The notes below the pieces were generated by a model that had not been told where the DNA came from, ran no database searches, and saw nothing but the letters and a program-made list of their open reading frames with translations. A stretch of 13,281 nt of DNA from an uncultured Flavobacteriales bacterium (lineage in GTDB: Bacteria > Bacteroidota > Bacteroidia > Flavobacteriales_D > Sanyastnellaceae): assembly GCA_913057815.1 (NCBI GenBank), contig CAJXOV010000016.1, forward strand, positions 1 through 13,281. Direction: 5' to 3'. How positions within the stretch are numbered: position 1 is the first letter of the stretch; each line of letters opens with the position of its first letter. Position numbers and translations under genes: made by a program. Shown piece after piece: positions 6,186 through 13,240 of this stretch.

Positions 6186-7097
6186 TTAAACTTTAGACGT
6201 CATTCCATCACTAGTTTTTAGTCCTTTAGTGAATGAAACTTTAACTATTCCTAAACGTAATCCAGCCCAAGCTGCTTGACTAACAAGTGTTTGTTCTCCT
6301 TCCGAGTTAAGGGTTTTAATAGGCTCGTCTAAAAAGCTATGCGTATGCCCTCCAATTATTAGATCTATATTTTTTGATTTTTCAGCTAGCAGTAAGTCAC
6401 TTACTTTATCACTGTCATATTTAAGTCCTAAATGACTTAGACAAATCACGTAATCACAATGGTATTTTTCCTTTAATAAACGAGCAGTTTTATTTGCATT
6501 AGAAATAGGGTCGGTATAAATAACTCCTTTGCATAATTTGGGATCTACAAGTCCTTCTAATTCTATACCGATTCCTAAAATTCCAATCTTAAGTTTTCCT
6601 TTTTTAATAATTTTAAAAGGCTTTACGATGCTAGTTAGTTCGTTTTCAAAAATATAGTTGGAGTTGATGAAGTCAAACTCACCAAATTCTTTAGCTTTTA
6701 TTAATCCGTTTATTCCGCCATCAAAATCATGATTCCCTAAAGTGGCTGCATCATAACCCATTTTAGTCATCAGTTTCATTTCAAGCTCTCCTCCGTAAAA
6801 GTTAAAAAATGGTGTTCCTTGAAAAATATCGCCAGCATCTAACAGAAGAACGTTTTTATACTGTTTTCTGTAGCTTTCGATTAGTAGAGCTCTTTTTATT
6901 ACCCCTCCATTTCCTGGATATCTATGATGATCATTTTTAAAAGGATGAATATGACTATGAACATCATTCGTATGCAGAATTATCAACTCCTCTTTATTAG
7001 ATTTCTCCTTAAAGAATGCGCTGCCAGCCATCAATCCAGATCCTACTAGGCTGGATTTTTTAATGAACTCTCTTCTGTTATTGACTAATTCTACCAT
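6186..7097 (-). CDS. Tat-exported metallophosphatase (5'-nucleotidase catalytic half)
   Basis: This 303-aa calcineurin-like phosphoesterase corresponds to the N-terminal catalytic domain of UshA/5'-nucleotidases, which hydrolyse nucleotides in the periplasm. Metal ligands are visible in order: NDVH (44-47), DAGD (87-90), GNHD (121-124), SHLG (221-224, His222) and GGHTH (249-253). The N-terminus NNRREFIKKSS (6-16) followed by a weakly hydrophobic glycine-rich stretch is a twin-arginine signal, implying that folded protein with its metal is exported by Tat. The protein stops after the catalytic domain; the substrate-binding C-terminal domain is encoded by the gene immediately upstream in the operon, with a 20-nt overlap (7078-7097). 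The ATG at 7097 is the only start that keeps the twin arginines, so the overlap is real. Confidence 0.9.
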   Translation of the reverse strand: MVELVNNRREFIKKSSLVGSGLMAGSAFFKEKSNKEELIILHTNDVHSHIHPFKNDHHRYPGNGGVIKRALLIESYRKQYKNVLLLDAGDIFQGTPFFNFYGGELEMKLMTKMGYDAATLGNHDFDGGINGLIKAKEFGEFDFINSNYIFENELTSIVKPFKIIKKGKLKIGILGIGIELEGLVDPKLCKGVIYTDPISNANKTARLLKEKYHCDYVICLSHLGLKYDSDKVSDLLLAEKSKNIDLIIGGHTHSFLDEPIKTLNSEGEQTLVSQAAWAGLRLGIVKVSFTKGLKTSDGMTSKV

Positions 7098-7818
7098 CTA
7101 ATTCTGATTTCAGAGTTTGACCTACTTCCTTTTCTTCCTTGATATATTCAATTATTAGATCTCTTATTTTTAATCCAGTCTTTTGAATACTTAGTGGATT
7201 TTCAAAAAATGTCATCCTGTCTCCTCCATTGGCTAAATAATCAGAGGTTATTACTTTGTAAGTTTTTGATTTGTTAACTGGTCTACCATTTATGGTCATC
7301 AGTTGAGGTGAGTTCAAATTGAGCTGGATGTTTGAAACAGGTTCGCCTCCAGAATCAGCTAAATAAAATGCTATTTCTATTATCTTTTCTCCGCTTAATT
7401 CTACTACTACAGCTTCATTGTCGAATGGCATCAGTTGATATATGTCACCTATTTTTATATTCCCTTTTGGAAGAGAACTCCTCAGCCCGCCATGGTTTAG
7501 TAAGCACATGTCGCCTTCAAAGTCTTCCAATTCATTTACCTCTTCGAAGACTAAATCAGCCGTAAAGTTCGAAAGAATACCTTCAGGGCGAGCTTTTGTC
7601 ATAGGCTCACTCGTGGTGTTAATAACCGTGTTCATCTGTGATTCTAGGCCATCATTATAAGGAGCTATAATGCTTTCTAAGGAAGCAGAAGTGCCGGTCA
7701 TCGTGCTATCCAGAAGGTTGTACTCCGCTGTATAGCTAGTTGTAGTATAGTTAGCGTTGCAATGAGATAGACCTATTACTACCACTAAAACAAGGAGTGT
7801 TTGAAAAATTATTTTCAT
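7078..7818 (-). CDS. 5'-nucleotidase C-terminal domain lipoprotein
   Basis: This 246-aa protein matches the stand-alone C-terminal (substrate-binding) domain of 5'-nucleotidases. Recognisable segments are ARPEGILSNFTADLV (about 77-91), the nucleotide-binding NHGGLRSSLPKG (about 107-118), IYQLMPFDNEAVVVELSG (about 125-142), and VITSDYLANGGDRMTFF (about 188-204). The signal peptide ends at L-S-H-C with Cys20, a probable lipoprotein, although His at -1 is unusual in a lipobox. It overlaps the catalytic-domain gene by 20 nt and is transcribed first, so the operon order is the reverse of the domain order in fused enzymes such as UshA. The two products presumably meet in the periplasm. It diverges from the thioesterase gene across 53 bp. 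Confidence 0.88.
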   Translation of the reverse strand: MKIIFQTLLVLVVVIGLSHCNANYTTTSYTAEYNLLDSTMTGTSASLESIIAPYNDGLESQMNTVINTTSEPMTKARPEGILSNFTADLVFEEVNELEDFEGDMCLLNHGGLRSSLPKGNIKIGDIYQLMPFDNEAVVVELSGEKIIEIAFYLADSGGEPVSNIQLNLNSPQLMTINGRPVNKSKTYKVITSDYLANGGDRMTFFENPLSIQKTGLKIRDLIIEYIKEEKEVGQTLKSELDGRISQ

Positions 7819-7825
7819 CTAACTT

Positions 7826-7833
7826 CAAAGTTA
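7826..7833 (-). promoter_or_regulatory. Possible Bacteroidota -7 promoter element
   Basis: The minus strand reads TAACTTTG, an exact match to TAnnTTTG, ending 7 nt before the ATG of the nucleotidase C-domain gene. No -33 TTTG lies at 19-21 bp. The spacing to the start codon equals that of the similar motif at 2268-2275. Weak call. Confidence 0.25.
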
Positions 7834-7871
7834 CTTTTTATCTTACCTTTCCATGAAAATCCTGATCAAAA

Positions 7872-8273
7872 TTGTATAAACATACTATTAACATTCGAGT
7901 GAGATATGCCGAAACCGATAAGATGGGCTATGTCTATTATGGAAATTATGCCACGTATTTCGAGGTAGGTAGAGTAGAAATGCTGAGAAGCTTAAATGTT
8001 TCTTATAAAGAGTTAGAAGAACAAGGAGTGTTGTTACCAGTGGTAAACTTAAACGTGGATTATAAAAAGCCAGCATTTTATGATGATGAGTTGTCGTTAG
8101 AGACTGAGTTGGTAGAAACTCCTTCTGTGAAGATTGTTTTCAATTATAAGCTGATGAAAAATGAAGAATTACTTTGCACCGCCCAAACTACTTTGGTATT
8201 TCTCAATAAAGAATCAGGAAGACCTATGAAGTGTCCTCAAAATATTTTAGATTCCTTAAAGAACATTACTTAG
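7872..8273 (+). CDS. Acyl-CoA thioesterase, YbgC-like 4HBT family
   Basis: This is a complete 133-aa hotdog-fold thioesterase of the 4-hydroxybenzoyl-CoA thioesterase family, which hydrolyses acyl-CoA esters in the cytoplasm. The N-terminal signature RVRYAETDKMGYVYYGNYATYFE (residues 9-31) carries the catalytic Asp16 and the YxNY motif in its Bacteroidota form YYGNY; DVDYKKPAFYDD-like substrate-channel residues are seen at about 62-72 (NVDYKKPAFYDD). The start is TTG at 7872: the next in-frame ATG would remove the catalytic Asp, and the ATG at 7853 is in another frame and stops at 7879 after eight codons. In E. coli the relative YbgC is linked to the Tol-Pal locus; no tol gene is visible here. 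It is divergent from the nucleotidase operon. Confidence is high for the family, low for a substrate. Confidence 0.92.
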   Translation: MYKHTINIRVRYAETDKMGYVYYGNYATYFEVGRVEMLRSLNVSYKELEEQGVLLPVVNLNVDYKKPAFYDDELSLETELVETPSVKIVFNYKLMKNEELLCTAQTTLVFLNKESGRPMKCPQNILDSLKNIT

Positions 8274-8447
8274 TTTTTGAATTTCCGTTTGTGGTGCAGG
8301 TATAATCTTGGATTGGATATCTTTTTAACTCCCAGGAGGCTGAAGGTAGTTTAGTTTTTACTGAATGCCAGTTTAGTAGAATGGCTTTTATTGGGTGATG
8401 TAATTCCTGGTATTTATCGGCTAAAAGAATCGTTTTTGAGAAGGTTT

Positions 8448-8483
8448 AAAAAAAAATGACCATAGCTTAAGTTATGGTCATTT
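8448..8483 (-). terminator. Strong bidirectional-type terminator after the secreted protein gene
   Basis: AAATGACCATA (8454-8464) and TATGGTCATTT (8473-8483) form a perfect 11-bp stem around an 8-nt loop. A run of nine A (8448-8456), partly in the stem, becomes a U9 tract on the minus strand, so the hairpin mainly terminates the minus-strand gene whose stop is at 8508. On the plus strand the tail is TTTAATTAAT, so it may also stop transcripts from the thioesterase gene ending 180 bp upstream. The rest of 8274-8447 shows no gene or motif. Confidence 0.85.
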
Positions 8484-8507
8484 AATTAATGTTATATGTA
8501 TGGTTGT

Positions 8508-9167
8508 CTATTCTTTTTTGGATTCATCTTCTTCGGTAGGAGAAGTAAGGGAGCTAATGTTAGTTTCCGTACCATTATTCTTTTCACCTACCGCAGATGC
8601 TTTTGTAGAGTTATTCTTCTCAGCAGAATCATTTAATTTATTATTCTGTTCTACTATTCCTATGAATGACTGGTATGCCACTTGAGAATAATCCATGTCC
8701 CATATAAGAGCATTTTTCCTTTCGTCAAAAGAACATTTTGCTACTGGTAGCTTACTATAGGCATTTGTGTTAATATGCTCTAACTCCTCAAATAGGGTTA
8801 TGTCTGTGTAAAGTTCATAGCCTTTAGATATGAATTTCACGCTCATACCTTTGGTATTAACTGCTATAAGTTTTGGAATATATCCTTCTTTAGAAAAAGT
8901 AATGGTGTAATCCATATCAGCCTGCAGAAATATTTGATAATCATTGTTTTCTTCAGATGAGTAACTTTCGAGCATTTGTCCATTTTCAGTAATGGAAATG
9001 ATTACTTCAGATAAATTAACCTCTGATTCGAAAAGTTTTTTTCTTTCCTTTTTAGAGAGAATTTTTCCTTCTTGGAATTTCCCTTCCAATGTAACTTCAC
9101 CGTTTTGAGCATTTGCCGAAAAGCAGAAGAGTAATGCGATAGCAGATATAATAGATATACCTTTCAT
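8508..9167 (-). CDS. Secreted protein of unknown function, 219 aa
   Basis: This product has a clear Sec signal peptide (1-20, cleavage after A-N-A before Gln21), so it is probably periplasmic or secreted. Residues about 49-107 look like a carboxypeptidase-regulatory/transthyretin-like beta domain of the type common in Bacteroidota envelope proteins: a strand VIISITENGQ, then DMDYTITFSKEGYIPKLIAVNTKG. A second region (about 108-165) has LFEELEHINTNAYSKLPVAK and DYSQVAYQSFIGIV, which I cannot assign. The last ~45 residues are a low-complexity Asn/Ser/Glu/Lys tail ending DESKKE, likely disordered. It lacks an obvious type IX secretion C-terminal domain. An 86-bp gap separates it from the hydrolase gene upstream on the same strand, and a strong terminator follows it. 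Confidence 0.72.
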   Translation of the reverse strand: MKGISIISAIALLFCFSANAQNGEVTLEGKFQEGKILSKKERKKLFESEVNLSEVIISITENGQMLESYSSEENNDYQIFLQADMDYTITFSKEGYIPKLIAVNTKGMSVKFISKGYELYTDITLFEELEHINTNAYSKLPVAKCSFDERKNALIWDMDYSQVAYQSFIGIVEQNNKLNDSAEKNNSTKASAVGEKNNGTETNISSLTSPTEEDESKKE

Positions 9168-9253
9168 AATAGATTTGTTTTTTTGTTCTATCTATCGTTA
9201 CGCATTCTTACAACTTATAGTTTCATCATCTGACAGTTAAATCAGAAAAACAC

Positions 9254-10243
9254 CTATCTCTTGGGATGTGATTCTTTTGATAATGAATCCAGAGTTTCTA
9301 AATTTGGAGGTAATAAACCTTCTGGGATAAGTTCGTCAAGGTTTGGTTGGCCGCCTTCTACCCAGCATGTGTACCATATGCAGCCTAATGAATGAATCGC
9401 AGACCTGAATCTTCTTTCTACCATTCCATCTAGTCGATTGTGATACTCAGTACTAAATTCTTTTGAATAGACTTCCGTAATCATAGTTCCTCTTTCTTCG
9501 AAGCTCATTTTTTGATCTTCCGGAAATTCTTGACTTAAGTCTTTTTCAAACCTTAAAACACTATCTAACGCATAATGACTCTGTTCTACTATTTCCCAGA
9601 TGAAGTCTCTACGACTTTCTATATAATAAACATCAGGTGTGAAGAGGTCATAATCTTCATAAAAAAGCTCAGGAAGCCTGCTTTCCCAGAATCCATGAAT
9701 TCCATACTGTCCTGTTACTTGTCCATTGTAGTTTTCAGTTGTATGCAAAGGAACGTGTGCATCTCCTACATAATGACCTATGTCAGAGGAAAGTCTTAAT
9801 ATTTGTTTTGTGTTTTTTTCCTTGAAAGCATCTATTAGTTTATAAGTTAGTAGATTAAGGTTCCATGGTAATGTTCCATATGCCTGTAGAGTATCTTCTG
9901 AAAATTTATCTACTGCATCATACCATTTGCGTGGCATTAATGCAAATAAGTCTTCTGGTGCTGAAAGACTATCGCCTCCATAGTGATCTAAGTCAATGTA
10001 GTGTTTGGGAGCTTCTCCTTTGATACTATGTCTTCTTTTGTCAGCGTCTACGGAATGTAAAGTAAGATAATCCGCATGAGCCTTATAGAATCCAAACATT
10101 TCATCAGGAAGGGTGAAAATAGCTAATCTGTTTACTTTTTTATGAGCAAAAAATCCCCACTCAAAACAATTGTGTTTTGGCCTTATGGTGTTAAAGGAAA
10201 TTAATAAAGTACCTAAAATTAGTATGATCCAAAACTTTTTCAT
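9254..10243 (-). CDS. Exported zinc-dependent phospholipase C / S1-P1 nuclease-like hydrolase
   Basis: This 329-aa protein has an N-terminal signal segment (about 4-20) and then the three-zinc fold shared by bacterial phospholipase C and S1/P1 nucleases. Zinc ligands can be read in order: EWGFFAH (Trp29 and His34), HSVDADKRRH (Asp66 region), HYIDLD (His81), DIGHYVGDAHVPLH (His157, Asp161, His167), and HGFWE (His183, Glu187), the last with the H-x3-E spacing of Bacillus cereus phospholipase C. In characterised members the Trp is the mature N-terminus; here it is residue 29, so a second processing step is possible. Its start overlaps the comB stop by 4 nt (ATGA), placing it third in an operon with gcvT and comB. 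Whether the substrate is phospholipid or nucleic acid cannot be told from sequence. Confidence 0.85.
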   Translation of the reverse strand: MKKFWIILILGTLLISFNTIRPKHNCFEWGFFAHKKVNRLAIFTLPDEMFGFYKAHADYLTLHSVDADKRRHSIKGEAPKHYIDLDHYGGDSLSAPEDLFALMPRKWYDAVDKFSEDTLQAYGTLPWNLNLLTYKLIDAFKEKNTKQILRLSSDIGHYVGDAHVPLHTTENYNGQVTGQYGIHGFWESRLPELFYEDYDLFTPDVYYIESRRDFIWEIVEQSHYALDSVLRFEKDLSQEFPEDQKMSFEERGTMITEVYSKEFSTEYHNRLDGMVERRFRSAIHSLGCIWYTCWVEGGQPNLDELIPEGLLPPNLETLDSLSKESHPKR

Positions 10244-10980
10244 GCCTTCTCTACTTCCAAATTTACAGCCACTATTTCATCTCCTTTTAAAATTGGAACT
10301 ACAGTAAGATTATTAGGAGTAAGACAGTACTTGACATCCTCATTAAGATTTAGATTTCTCAATCTTTTCCTATGGGAACTGGCTTTTAGGAAGCTGAAAA
10401 TATTCTCTTTAGCACTTCTGTAAATGAACTTAGCTGCTATTGTGGAGTCTTCTTCAGCAAAGAATTTTTGACTTTCTATTAATTCATCCGCTATGGCACC
10501 AGCACATATAGTATCCTCTAGATTGAATTTGTCTTTCCACCCTGAACCTAGTAGTAATATGTTCTTGTCTTGTTCCTTTAGCCATTTGCACAAGGAATCT
10601 AAATTATTTAGACTTCCAATAACCACTGTTTCTTTCTCTCTTGCTATGTTGATGGCTGTAGTTCCATTGGTAGTAGTTAACACCACAGTCTTTCCTTTTA
10701 GCTCTGGATCTTTATAAGATACTGGAGAATTACCCATGTCAAAACCTTCGACAATCTGTCCATCTCTTTCGGCAGCTGCTATGTATCCTTTATTCTGATA
10801 ATCTTTAGCTTCTTCTACTGAACTCACAGGCACAATGGTCACTCCATTTTCTACAGCAGTACATATCGCACTGGTGGCCCGAAGAACATCAATAACCACA
10901 GCTATTTCATAGTTGTTTTTATACAAGTGCCATTGGCTTGGTGAATAGCAGACTTCAACTCGTTTTTTTTCTCCGGTCAT
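10240..10980 (-). CDS. comB: 2-phosphosulfolactate phosphatase, ComB family
   Basis: This is a complete 246-aa ComB-family phosphatase. In methanogens it converts 2-phosphosulfolactate to sulfolactate in coenzyme M synthesis. Signature segments are VVIDVLRATSA (28-38), ERDG (71-74) with EGFDMGNSP (78-86), LTTTNGTTA (101-109), GSGWKDKFNLEDTICAGA (about 145-162) and DVKYCLTPN. The family is widespread in Bacteroidota, which do not make coenzyme M, so the physiological substrate here is unknown; a link to sulfonate metabolism would be inference. No comA or comC is in the window. It lies 9 bp downstream of gcvT and overlaps the following hydrolase gene by 4 nt, so it is the middle gene of a tight operon. 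Confidence 0.9.
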   Translation of the reverse strand: MTGEKKRVEVCYSPSQWHLYKNNYEIAVVIDVLRATSAICTAVENGVTIVPVSSVEEAKDYQNKGYIAAAERDGQIVEGFDMGNSPVSYKDPELKGKTVVLTTTNGTTAINIAREKETVVIGSLNNLDSLCKWLKEQDKNILLLGSGWKDKFNLEDTICAGAIADELIESQKFFAEEDSTIAAKFIYRSAKENIFSFLKASSHRKRLRNLNLNEDVKYCLTPNNLTVVPILKGDEIVAVNLEVEKA

Positions 10981-10989
10981 GTTGTGAAT

Positions 10990-12075
10990 TTACGATTTTG
11001 GTATAAATGGAGGTCTAGTAACAACTGCACTAACAGGTTTGTTCCTGATTAAAATAGCTATTTCAGTTCCTTGCTTGTGATGTCCGACATTCACATAACC
11101 CATTCCTATAGCTTTTTTAGTGCTGGGGCTCATAGTTCCAGATGTTACTCGGCCTATTATTGTTCCTTCCGAATTTACTATTTTGTAATCTTTTCTAGGG
11201 ATACCTCTATCTGTTAATTCAAAACCTACCAGTCTTTTGGAAGGACCATTTTCTTTATGCGATTGAATGATTTCTTTCCCTACAAAGTCTTTTGTGAATT
11301 TGGTAATCCAACCTAAACCAGCCTCAATAGGAGAGGTGTTGTCATCAATGTCGTTCCCGTATAGACAGAATCCCATTTCTAAACGCAGTGTATCTCTAGC
11401 TGCTAAGCCTATCATTTGAATATCAAATTCAGCGCCTGCTTCTAAAACATTAGTCCAAAATAATTCGGCATACTTATTTGGCAAATAAATCTCAAATCCA
11501 CCTGCTCCAGTATATCCCGTGCTAGAAATCAAGATATTTTCTTCTCCACAGAAATCTATATACTTTAAGTTGTAATAAGACATTTCACCTAAATCCTCAG
11601 AGGTGAGTTTGTTTAAAGTCTCTGTAGCTCTAGGTCCTTGAATAGCGAACAGCGACATGTCATCGGAATCATCAGTTAAAACACAATCAAAAGTGTTTTG
11701 ACTTTGGATCCAATTGTAGTCTTTTTTTAGGTTTGAAGCGTTAACTACTAACATGTAATCGTTCTCTGCTAAACAGTACACTAGTAAATCATCTACGATT
11801 CCACCCTTTTCATTTGGTAAACAAGAATATTGAACCTTTCCTGGAGTCAGAACAGAAGCGTCATTTGTTGTGACCTTTTGAATGAGGTCTAATGCCTCTT
11901 TTCCTCTTACATGAAATTCTCCCATGTGAGAAACATCAAATACTCCAACACTCTCTCTGACTCTTAAGTGTTCATCATTTACTCCGGTATATTGAACCGG
12001 CATGTTGTATCCAGCAAAAGGAACCATTTTGGCTCCATTAGCTTCATGCCATTTAGAAAGTGCAGTGTTTTTCAT
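10990..12075 (-). CDS. gcvT: Aminomethyltransferase, glycine cleavage system T protein
   Basis: This is a complete 361-aa T protein: it transfers the methylene group from the aminomethyl-lipoyl H protein to tetrahydrofolate, releasing ammonia, in the cytoplasm. I place the start at the ATG 12073-12075 (MKNTALSKWH), because family members begin there; a longer frame from a TTG at 12141 would add 22 non-conserved residues and start inside a palindrome. Motifs: KMVPFAGYNMPVQY (16-29), FDVSHMGE (46-53), VDDLLVY (94-100, holding the catalytic Asp), STGYTGAGGFEIY (185-197) and ARDTLRLEMGFCLYGND (226-242). GcvH and GcvP are not nearby, which is usual in Bacteroidota, where the genes are dispersed. 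First gene of the gcvT-comB-hydrolase operon, 77 bp after the S9 peptidase gene. Confidence 0.97.
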   Translation of the reverse strand: MKNTALSKWHEANGAKMVPFAGYNMPVQYTGVNDEHLRVRESVGVFDVSHMGEFHVRGKEALDLIQKVTTNDASVLTPGKVQYSCLPNEKGGIVDDLLVYCLAENDYMLVVNASNLKKDYNWIQSQNTFDCVLTDDSDDMSLFAIQGPRATETLNKLTSEDLGEMSYYNLKYIDFCGEENILISSTGYTGAGGFEIYLPNKYAELFWTNVLEAGAEFDIQMIGLAARDTLRLEMGFCLYGNDIDDNTSPIEAGLGWITKFTKDFVGKEIIQSHKENGPSKRLVGFELTDRGIPRKDYKIVNSEGTIIGRVTSGTMSPSTKKAIGMGYVNVGHHKQGTEIAILIRNKPVSAVVTRPPFIPKS

Positions 12076-12132
12076 CCTATAAATTTTGGACGCTAAAATA
12101 TCAAAATAAGGTCTTAAAAAAGACAGAAAATT

Positions 12133-12144
12133 GCGTTGCAACGC
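12133..12144. repeat. 12-bp perfect palindrome GCGTTGCAACGC, copy 2
   Basis: This is identical to the copy at 1992-2003. Here it is intergenic, 57 bp upstream of the gcvT start and just after the S9 peptidase stop. Its position would suit an operator for the gcvT operon, but two copies could also be chance. Confidence 0.55.
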
Positions 12145-12152
12145 TAATTATT

Positions 12153-13240
12153 CTAGAGATTAGTTTTTATGTATGATAATACTTTAGTCATGAGGTGTAC
12201 TCGATCTTTACCTCTTACATTATGAGCATGACCTGGATACGGGAAAAAGTCCACTTGTTTTCCCTCCTGAATACATTGAGAAAGGAATTCCATAGAATGC
12301 TGCATTACTACCACATCATCTGAGGTTCCGTGAATAAGCATCAATTTCCCTTCTAAATTGCTAACATGGTTTTTTAAATCAGCATTTTCATATCCTTCAA
12401 GGTTTGATTCAGGTGTATCCATATATCGTTCAGTATACATCACTTCATAAAGTCTCCAGTCAATTACCGGACCTCCCGCTACACCTACTTTAAATAACCC
12501 AGGTTTTTTTAGCATCAAAGAAGTTGTCATGAATCCACCATAGCTCCACCCATGCACCGCAAATCTATCATTATCTGTATAAGGTAATGTCTTTAACCAT
12601 TCAGCCATCTCTGCTTGGTCATCTACTTCAATGGTACCCATATTCTCATGTACGGCTTGTTCAAAATCGATTCCTCTGTGTGAGCTTCCTCTTCCGTCTA
12701 CAGTAAATATGATATAACCTTCTTCTGCCAAGCTATGCATCCACAAAGAGGCTCCACCTAGCCAAGAGTTAGTTACTAATTGTACATGAGGTCCGTTGTA
12801 CACATAAAATAAAACGGGATATTTTTTGCTCTCATCAAAATTGCTTGGAGTAATCATTCTGCACCATAAATCTGTTCCGTCTGATGCTTTTTTACTGAAA
12901 AGTTCAGTGTTTCCAATGGTGTAATCTATCAATGGGTTGTCAGCTATTAAGATTTCCCTGTCTTTAGATTTACCAAGTTGGTGAAGGGTAACCTTGTTAG
13001 GTACGGTTAGACTGTTGAAATTATCAATGAAATATTTTCCACTTGAACTTACCACAATTTGATGAGTCCCGCTTTCACTAGTTAGTTGGGATACTTCATT
13101 AGTTTTAAGATCTAATGAGTACCCATGGCTTTCTGTTGGGTTTTTTCCGGTAGCGTGAAAAAACACTTTAGTTCCTTTGGTGTTAAAGCCTATAAATTCT
13201 GTTATATCAAAAGTGAAATTTGTAAGTTCTTTAATGATAC
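12153..13240 (-). CDS. S9 family prolyl oligopeptidase (DPP IV-like), 5'-truncated
   Basis: About 361 residues of the C-terminal half of an S9 serine peptidase are visible; the frame stays open into the adapter at 13241, so the GTG at 13166 is not a start. Full-length relatives are roughly 700 aa or more, with a signal peptide and beta-propeller; the last propeller blades are seen here (TEFIGFNTKGTKVFFHA, GYSLDLKTNEVSQLT). The alpha/beta-hydrolase domain starts near residue 95 from that GTG. It shows the oxyanion Tyr in YVYNGPHVQ (121-129), the nucleophile Ser208 in GWSYGGFMT, Asp284 in HGTSDDVV, and His315 in YPGHAHNV: an intact triad. DPP IV-like enzymes of Bacteroidota release dipeptides in the periplasm. 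The truncation is due to the end of the sequenced molecule, not a mutation. Confidence 0.92.

Noticed and set aside
12076..12141. 22-residue N-terminal extension of gcvT from a TTG at 12141
   Set aside because: T proteins start at MKNTAL-type sequence; the extension is not conserved and begins inside the palindrome.
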